From: Thraustochytrium sp. TN22
Lineage: Eukaryota > Sar > Bigyra > Thraustochytrida > Thraustochytriidae
DNA: 64,000 nucleotides
Assembly (NCBI GenBank): GCA_013306675.1
Contig: JABLUY010000014.1
Coordinates: 1-64,000 of the forward strand
Direction of reading: 5' to 3'
The notes below the pieces were generated by a model. It did no database searches. It was not told where the DNA came from and saw nothing but the letters and a program-made list of their open reading frames with translations. The position numbers were made by a program, and so were the translations under genes. This document shows positions 58,409 to 64,000 of this stretch, piece by piece; the first letter of the stretch is position 1, and each line of letters starts with the position of its first letter.

Positions 58409-59476
58409 TTAGCTTTCTATCAGTGCTGAAGGTTTCAACTCAGGGCCTTCCTCATGCGCTCTTGAGCGCGAGGCTGTGTGGATGCTAGATACCGCCGCAG
58501 TAGCATCGTGCAACGAGAGCATGCCGAACCAAGGGAGGCCACGTCTGGGGCCATGGCGCGTGTAGCAGGACCACGCCGACTTGGGTGCCCACACAGTCGT
58601 GGAGAGTGCGAGCATGGCGGTGAGATTGAAGACCAAGTCAACGAGGCCTGTACACCAGTCGAGAAGGAGTAGATGGTAGCCATGCTGCCCGGTCACTGCG
58701 ACCGAGACGGCGGTCGTGATGAGCACTGCGACGGTGCTGCTGATGGTGAAGGAGGACCAGAGCAAATTTTTTCGCGCGATCCTGCGCAGCGCTTTACTCG
58801 AGCGCGCTTGCTGTCCTGACACTCCAGGCATGCTCCTACTTTGCTGCCAGACCGCATTGAAAAAGAGGAACAAAAAGCCAGTCAGCACGGAGATGTCTGC
58901 GAAGAGGAAGGCGCCGAGAACAGCAGGGGGATAGTCGTGCACACAGACCCCGTTCGGCAACAGGCGGCCCTGTACTACAATGAAGCCGCACGTGATGAGG
59001 ACTGGCGCCAAGTAGGTGATGAGGATTAGTGCCTGTCGCAGCAAGCGGATTGGGCGTGGGTCCGTCGCACTGATCGTGACGCGAACGCGATGGAGAAGAA
59101 TATAGTACACCACCACGTGCGTGGAAGCGTACAACACCGGTGGGAGGCCTCCCACAAAGGAGCACACCGCCCACGAGTGCTTGGCGGTGAGTTCGCGCAA
59201 GCCGGCGACAACAATTGAGAGCGCGCACGCTGCTCCATTAAGCAGATACAGAACCAGGAGGCGATAGATGGCTCGCTGAGCCCCTGTCCGCCGGCGACCC
59301 CGACTCACCATGACGAAGAACACGAGAATGCAGAGATTGAGCACAAGCACGGCCACGCCCAGTTCCACACGTGCGGCTTCTAGCACCAAAAACCGCGGAG
59401 TCTCCTCGAAGTGGTCCGTCTCAAGGTACACGGTCTCCTCGCTGCGCCTCAGCCATCGCTCGTAAAAGGAGGCCAT
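58409..59476 (-). CDS. 7TM GPCR-like array protein, copy 8
   Basis: A 355-residue seven-transmembrane protein starting MASFYERWLRRSEETVYLET, then DHFEETPRFLVLEAARV. AKHSWAVCSFVGGLPPVLYA with STHVVVYYILLHRVRVTI forms TM3; QGRLLPNGVCVHDYPPAV is the TM4-TM5 loop; ARKNLLWSSFTI precedes TM6; GYHLLLLDWCTGLVDLVFNL is TM7. It is the best reference for the family because every motif is near consensus. The ATG at 59476 was chosen by alignment with copies 4 and 7; the frame opens ten codons earlier at 59506. The tail has Ser/Thr/Arg-rich sequence. Confidence 0.85.
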   Translation of the reverse strand: MASFYERWLRRSEETVYLETDHFEETPRFLVLEAARVELGVAVLVLNLCILVFFVMVSRGRRRTGAQRAIYRLLVLYLLNGAACALSIVVAGLRELTAKHSWAVCSFVGGLPPVLYASTHVVVYYILLHRVRVTISATDPRPIRLLRQALILITYLAPVLITCGFIVVQGRLLPNGVCVHDYPPAVLGAFLFADISVLTGFLFLFFNAVWQQSRSMPGVSGQQARSSKALRRIARKNLLWSSFTISSTVAVLITTAVSVAVTGQHGYHLLLLDWCTGLVDLVFNLTAMLALSTTVWAPKSAWSCYTRHGPRRGLPWFGMLSLHDATAAVSSIHTASRSRAHEEGPELKPSALIES

Positions 59477-60063
59477 GCGCACGTACGCGCACGTACCGCA
59501 CCGCACGCGCTGCTCGCTGGCTGCGGCTCAGGGCCCCTGCCCCAACCTTGCAGAACTGGCAGCCTGCCAGGTGGTGCTTGATGCTTGCTTGCTGCAAGCA
59601 AGCGACTTGGCGGCCGGCGCCGCGCCGCGCAGCGCCGCGCAGCGCGGCCGGCCGCCGTCGCCCCCTCAGGTTGCTTCCAGCGCGGCTGTGCGGCCCGGAC
59701 GCCAGAATGTCAAGACAAAACGCCAGGACAACTCGCACTTGGGACGGCGGCCTGGTGCCTGGCGGACCGCCGGTACTACTACCGGCCTGGGTTGTACCAA
59801 TGAAAAGCTAAGTAACTTTTAATAGAGTTGAACTTGCTCAGGCTGTAGTCTCTGGCTTGCGGAGCCTCGGTCTGCCGCCAGCCGTGGCTGGCGCGCTGGC
59901 CGCGAAGGGGGAATCCGTTGGCGAAAATCGGTACCATGGTACCATGGTACCATCGTGCTAGGCTAAGGCCCTACTACCGGGCGATTCGCCTGGATGATCA
60001 CTGAGAGCCAAGGCACCTTGCACTCTCTTTGTACAAGCGAATGAGGTCCAAGAGAACGATGCA
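59477..60063. other. Spacer, 7TM copies 8 and 9; start of tandem duplication
   Basis: No gene is seen. The left end of duplication unit A begins near 59597. A perfect palindromic cluster of GGTACCAT units lies at 59930-59953. Confidence 0.55.
59930..59953. repeat. GGTACCATGGTACC palindrome cluster
   Basis: Three overlapping GGTACC sites joined by CATG/AT form a self-complementary sequence. A copy with one substitution lies at 61827-61850 in unit B. Looser GGTACC clusters are at 30486-30518, 33997-34014 and 56828-56850. Confidence 0.85.
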
Positions 60064-61104
60064 TCACTGCACCTGCGGTCCTTCCCTCACCCCATGTTGT
60101 CTTTCTCCCACGTGCGAGGTGTCGTCACGAGAGTCTGGATTCGCAGCCGTTTCCGTGTCGCCCACCACTCGCGTAGATGCCTTGCTCATGCTAGGCGAGA
60201 CGGTCTTGTGACGTGCACGCGGGAGCCAGACCGCAGAGGAGATGGCGAGCATGGCAGCCAGGTTGATGACTCGGTCGAGGACGCCGACGACCCAATCGAC
60301 GAGGAGCATGTAATAGCCGCGGCGAGTTAAGCTTGGTAAGGACCCACTCAGTGTCAGAGCGATGAGACTCGTGATGATTGACACGGAGGACCAGCGCAAG
60401 TTCTTACTGGCAACGGCGCGCAGCCGCTGGTTGCTCTGCAGCATGCTCTTGGTCTGCGCCAACTGTCGCTGCATCGCTGCATGGAAGAGGTAGAGGAAGC
60501 CGATGAGAATAGACATACCGCTCGCGGTGAAGATTGCGAGAAGAGGGAGCGGCACGTCCTGAACACAAACGCCGTTGGGGAGCATGCGGCCCTGGACCAT
60601 GACGAAGCCAATGAGCACGGACAATGGCGTGACCTGCACGACCTTGATGAGCGCGTTGCGCAGGAATCGCTCGCCGCGCGGGTCCGTCGGCTGCGCCGTG
60701 ATGCGCACCCGCTGGATCAAGATCCAGTAGATCATGATCTGCGCGGTGGAGTAGAAGATCGACGGAAGCGTTGACATGAAGGAGCAAAACATCCAGCTCC
60801 CGCTTGTAAGCTGTCGCGAGCCACCCATTGCTGCAGTAATGGCGCAGAGCATGCTCAAGACAGTGTATGCCACGAGAAGCCGAAAAACCCTGCTCTGAGT
60901 CTTATTGCGTTTTATTTTTCTGCTCACCAACGCAAACGCAACGAGCACGGAGAAGAAGACGGCGGTACAGGCCACAGCCAATCGAAATCGAAGCCTCTCG
61001 AGAGCAAGAAAGGTCTCTGTCTCCTCGAAGCCGTCCACGGTCAGGAGAATGGTCGCGTTGCTGCGCATGACTCTGCGCTCGAAGAAGGAGAGACTCTCGC
61101 TCAT
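60064..61104 (-). CDS. 7TM GPCR-like array protein, copy 9 (extended C-terminus)
   Basis: A 346-residue seven-transmembrane protein nearly identical to copies 3 and 10: MSESLSFFERRVMRSNATIL, VDGFEETETFLALERLRF, TSGSWMFCSFMSTLPSIFYS, GRMLPNGVCVQDVPLP, ASKNLRWSSVSI and LVDWVVGVLDRVINLAAMLA. The Asn-Ala-Thr sequon near the N-terminus fits an outside N-terminus. Copies 3 and 10 stop right after PDSL; here a one-base deletion at that point removes the stop and adds about 20 residues ending in GVREGPQVQ. These are read from what is 3' untranslated sequence in the sisters. The gene is the core of duplication unit A. Confidence 0.87.
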   Translation of the reverse strand: MSESLSFFERRVMRSNATILLTVDGFEETETFLALERLRFRLAVACTAVFFSVLVAFALVSRKIKRNKTQSRVFRLLVAYTVLSMLCAITAAMGGSRQLTSGSWMFCSFMSTLPSIFYSTAQIMIYWILIQRVRITAQPTDPRGERFLRNALIKVVQVTPLSVLIGFVMVQGRMLPNGVCVQDVPLPLLAIFTASGMSILIGFLYLFHAAMQRQLAQTKSMLQSNQRLRAVASKNLRWSSVSIITSLIALTLSGSLPSLTRRGYYMLLVDWVVGVLDRVINLAAMLAISSAVWLPRARHKTVSPSMSKASTRVVGDTETAANPDSRDDTSHVGERQHGVREGPQVQ

Positions 61105-62009
61105 GGCTGCGCGTGTTCGATCGCACGAGCCGAGTCCTGCTGGCGATCGAAGTACTGTTGCTGCTGCCTGAAAGCTCCAGGTCTAAGCCAGCCTGGCTAG
61201 ACTTGGCTAGGCTTTCCTTGGCAATTTCAAAAAATTCTGCCGCTCGGCCAGGCTTGATCAGCCGCGGCCGCGAGCGAGCGGGCGCGGGGCCTATTAAAAG
61301 GGTTTATCCAAAATCGAGCCGCCCGTCTACAGTACAGTACGAGTCCGAGGTAGCCATTGAGCCGTTGGAAGAGTCCTCGAATTATTTTGCTCTCAGTCAC
61401 GGGCAATCTTCCCTCGATCTTGATACTCGTCCTCGCGCCGACTTGTAGGAGCGCTGACGCCAACGCCTGACAGCCAAGGTTGTGCCACGACAAGCAAGCG
61501 ACTTGGCGGCCTGCGCCGCGCCGCGCAGCGCCGCGCAGCGCGGCCGGCCGCCGTCGCCCCCTCAGGTTGCTTCCAGCGCGACTGTGCGGCCCGGACGCCA
61601 GATTGCCAAGACAAAACGCCAGGACAACTCGCACTTGGACGGCGGCCTGGCGCCTGGCGGACCGGTACTACTACCGGCCTGGGTTGTACCAATGAAAAGC
61701 TAGTAACTACTTTTAAAGTTGAACTTGCTCAGGCCGCTGTAGTAGTCTCTGGCTTGCGGAGCCTCGGTCTGCCGCCAGCCGTGGCCGGCGCGCTGGCCGC
61801 GAAGGGGGAATCCGTTGGCGAAAATCGGTACCATGGTATCATGGTACCATCGTGCGAAGGGGCTACTACCGGGCGATTCGCTGGGATGAGAGTCAAGGCA
61901 CCTTGCACTCTCTTTGTACAAGCGAATGAGGCACAAGAGAACGATGCATCACTGCACCTGCGGTCCTTCCCTCACCCCACGTTGTCTTTCCCGCACGTGC
62001 GAGGTGTCG
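61105..62009. other. Spacer between 7TM copies 9 and 10
   Basis: It holds the upstream flank of copy 9, the junction of duplication units A and B near 61492 and the downstream flank of copy 10. A palindromic GGTACCATGG cluster lies at 61827-61850. No gene is seen. Confidence 0.6.
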
Positions 62010-63375
62010 TCACAGAGAGTCTGGCTCCGCAGCCGCTCCCGTATCACACACCACTTGCGTAGATGACCTAGTACTGGGCGAGACGGTCTTGCGACTGGCA
62101 GGCGGGAGCCAGACCGCAGAGGTGATGGCGAGCATGGCAGCCAGGTTGATGACGCGGTCGAGCAGGGAGACGACCCAATCGACGAGGAGCATGTGATAGC
62201 CGCGGCGAGTGAGACTCGGGAAGGACCCAATCAGGGTCAGAGCGATGAGACTCGTGATGATCGACACAGAGGACCAGCGCAAGTTCTTTCTGGCAACGGC
62301 GCGCAGGCGCTGGTTACTCTGCAGCATGCTCTTGGTCTGCGCCAATTGTCGCTGCATCGCTGCATGGAAGAGGTAGAGGAAGCCGATGAGAATAGACATA
62401 CCGCTCGCGGTGAAGATTGCGAGAAGAGGGAGCGGCACGTCCTGAACACAAACGCCGTTGGGAAGCATGCGGCCTTGGACGATGACGAAACCAATTAGCA
62501 CAGACACTGGCGTGACCTGCACGACCTTGATGAGGGCGGCGCGCAGGAATCGCTCGCCGAGCGGGTCCGTCGGCTGCGCCGTGATGCGCACCCGCTGGAT
62601 CAAGATCCAGTAGATCATGATCTGCGCGGTGGAGTAGAAGATCGACGGAAGCATTGCCATGAAGGAGCAAAAAATCCAGCTCCGGCTTGCAAGCTCTCGT
62701 GAGCCACCCATTGCTTCCGTAATTGCGCAGAGCATGCTCAAGACAGTGTATGCCACGAGGAGCCGAAAAACTTTGCTCTGAGCCTTGTTGCGTTTCACGT
62801 TCCTGTTCACCACCGCAAACACAACGAGTACGAAGAAGAAGACAGCGGTACTGGCCACAGCCGATCGAAATCGAAGCCGCTCGAGAGCAAGAAAGGTCTC
62901 TGTCTCCTCGAAGCCGTCCACGGTCAGGAGGATGGTTTCGTTGCTGCGCATGACTCTGAGCTCGAAGAAGGAGAGACTCTCGCTCATGGTTGCACGTGTT
63001 CGATGTGCGCGCACGAGCCGAGTCCGGCTGGCGGTCGAAGTACTGTTGCTGCTGCTTGTTAGCTTCAGGTCTTGCCTGGCTTGGCTTTTCTCGAGCAAAT
63101 TGAAGATCTGCCGCTCGATCAGCCGCGGTTGCGAGCGGCCCGGGAGCGCGCCAGCGGGTAGCCAGATTCATGGTTCCAAAACCGAGCCGCCCTTCTACGG
63201 CGCACCTTACAGCCAAAGGTAGTGATTGAGCCGTTTGAAAGAGTCATCTGTCGCTACTGTGGTTGTTTTGGTCTCAGTCACAGGCAGTTTTCCCGACGTT
63301 TTCCCTCGATACTCGTCCTCACGCCGACTGTACAAATGCTGATGCCAACGCCTGACAGCCAAGCCTAGGCCACGA
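61493..63375. repeat. Tandem segmental duplication, unit B
   Basis: The second 1.9-kb unit, containing 7TM copy 10 and its flanks, in direct orientation to unit A. Flanks have diverged more than the genes, with small indels. Its right part also matches the inverted arm at 51300-52790. Confidence 0.85.
62010..62987 (-). CDS. 7TM GPCR-like array protein, copy 10
   Basis: A 325-residue seven-transmembrane protein with MSESLSFFELRVMRSNETIL, VDGFEETETFLALERLRF, ASRSWIFCSFMAMLPSIFYS, GRMLPNGVCVQDVPLP, ARKNLRWSSVSI and LVDWVVSLLDRVINLAAMLA. It is closest to copy 3, from which it differs by scattered substitutions, and to copy 9. The ATG at 62987 was chosen by alignment; the frame opens at 63098 but that part is the conserved 5' leader. 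It lacks the C-terminal extension of copy 9. As for the whole family, a receptor role is inferred from topology only. Confidence 0.87.
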   Translation of the reverse strand: MSESLSFFELRVMRSNETILLTVDGFEETETFLALERLRFRSAVASTAVFFFVLVVFAVVNRNVKRNKAQSKVFRLLVAYTVLSMLCAITEAMGGSRELASRSWIFCSFMAMLPSIFYSTAQIMIYWILIQRVRITAQPTDPLGERFLRAALIKVVQVTPVSVLIGFVIVQGRMLPNGVCVQDVPLPLLAIFTASGMSILIGFLYLFHAAMQRQLAQTKSMLQSNQRLRAVARKNLRWSSVSIITSLIALTLIGSFPSLTRRGYHMLLVDWVVSLLDRVINLAAMLAITSAVWLPPASRKTVSPSTRSSTQVVCDTGAAAEPDSL

Positions 63376-64000
63376 CGCTAAGGCCGCACACGCGCGGCAT
63401 ACTCTGGCTCGAGCGACTCGCTTCCGGGCGACGGCGTCTTGGTCCACGCGCGCGTCCCGTAGCCCCCACCCCACCACTGGCATTCGATAACTCAACGGAC
63501 CGTTATCGCAGTCAAAAATCGCCAGTGCCCGCCGGCGGGCTCGAAAAATGCAATGAGCAACATGGCAGATGATGTCTGGCATGCACGCTCACATATGCGT
63601 AGAAATCCACTTGACCGTTGCACCGGTGAGTTCAAGTTGGACGAGCTTCATGCACTGACATGCAGGCCGGGGCGAAGCTAATGGCCGGCCCGGAGCATCA
63701 CAGCGGACCCTAAATTGTGCTTGGCTTTGGGGTGCTTTCCCCTGGGCGGGGGTTTGCGCGCGGCTGTCGCCTGCGCAGAGGAGCTGAGCTCCTTCGGAGC
63801 CAGAGAGTGTGGTTCGAGAGAGGACCCAAGATCTGTATCAAGGCCGCGGCGGCTCGCCCCGAAGGGGTGAGCCCTGCCTGACCGTACTAGCAAGCTAGTA
63901 GAGAGGAGCAAAAGAAGAACAAACCAAAAGAAATAGAGAGACGGAGAGCGAGAGAGAAAGAGAGAGAGGGGCCGCGTCGAGCCGCTCGCGCGCTCGCCGC
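62988..64000. other. Right-edge region after the 7TM array
   Basis: No gene is supported. It contains the upstream flank of copy 10, the end of duplication unit B near 63375, the hairpin-repeat copy at 63425-63735 and a purine-rich GAGA tract at about 63900-63970. Confidence 0.55.
63425..63735. repeat. Dispersed hairpin-bearing repeat, copy B (inverted)
   Basis: A shortened, inverted relative of 52895-53290. Shared blocks include CTACGGGACGCGCGCG/CGCGCGCGTCC-type sequence, GGTCCGTTGAGTTATC/GTCCGTTGAGTTGAC, and GGGCCGGCCATTAGCTTCGC versus a longer hairpin in copy A. The long hairpin of copy A has lost its loop here. Confidence 0.6.

Larger units (their letters stand above)
59597..61492. repeat. 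Tandem segmental duplication, unit A
   Basis: About 1.9 kb containing 7TM copy 9 with both flanks. It is directly repeated as unit B (61493-63375). Corresponding landmarks are offset by 1896 bp at the left end, for example ACTTGG at 59605 and 61501. Both units end in the same CCAACGCCTGACAGCCAAG segment. Confidence 0.85.

Noticed and set aside
63800-63825. GGTTCGA-like motif considered as a tRNA B box
   Set aside because: No matching A box or cloverleaf arms could be drawn around it; the same holds for the motif near 42094.

Overview
This is a GC-rich (by eye roughly two thirds G+C), gene-dense nuclear segment of a microbial eukaryote. Eukaryotic markers include a NUP98-NUP96 precursor, a DNA polymerase kappa, a fungal/plant-type HisA, a cGMP-kinase-like AGC kinase and a CFAP97-type ciliary protein. 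The last suggests a lineage with flagella. Nearly all genes are single long exons; only one clear GT-AG intron was found (118 bp, in a 7TM gene). The exact lineage cannot be fixed from the window. A GC-rich flagellate-lineage protist or alga (for example stramenopile or haptophyte) is my inference.

Region 1-46.6 kb is an ordinary housekeeping block. In order it holds: a PH/cNMP-domain AGC kinase (-), a TMEM175-like channel (+), a TSTD2/TrhO-like rhodanese protein (-) divergent from HGH1 (+), NUP98-96 (+), an unusual CH-SAM-actin-like fusion (+), a kinesin-light-chain-type TPR protein (+), HisA (+), glycerol-3-phosphate dehydrogenase (-), an acidic protein with PAH-like domains (+), Pol kappa with two UBZ fingers (+), an unrecognised basic protein (-), a CFAP97-like protein (-), two tandem FAD monooxygenases (-), an ABCD/SbmA-like ABC transporter with a His-rich loop (+), a mitochondrial TPR protein (+) and an unassigned membrane protein (-). 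The flank 5' of the kinase gene is repeated at the left window edge, which suggests that a second, tandem kinase copy starts just outside the window.

Region 47.2-63.0 kb is different. It is an array of ten loci of one seven-transmembrane protein family: seven intact single-exon genes, one with an intron, one frameshifted copy and one C-terminal fragment. The proteins share an FEET-type N-terminal motif, N-terminal glycosylation sequons in several copies, a Trp plus Cys before TM3 and a Cys in the TM4-TM5 loop. This is the GPCR-like layout of a TM3-ECL2 disulfide, but I cannot match them to a named receptor class. The array is still changing: two copies sit in a 1.9-kb tandem duplication, a third close copy is inverted, and a small hairpin-bearing repeat accompanies them. 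This array is the best candidate for an undescribed system.

Intergenic DNA is rich in short repeats: CGCCT and GGCCA pentamers, TGCC, TAGC arrays that place stops in all six frames, and GGTACCATGGTACC palindromes. No tRNA, rRNA, CRISPR array, transposase or virus-like element was recognised.
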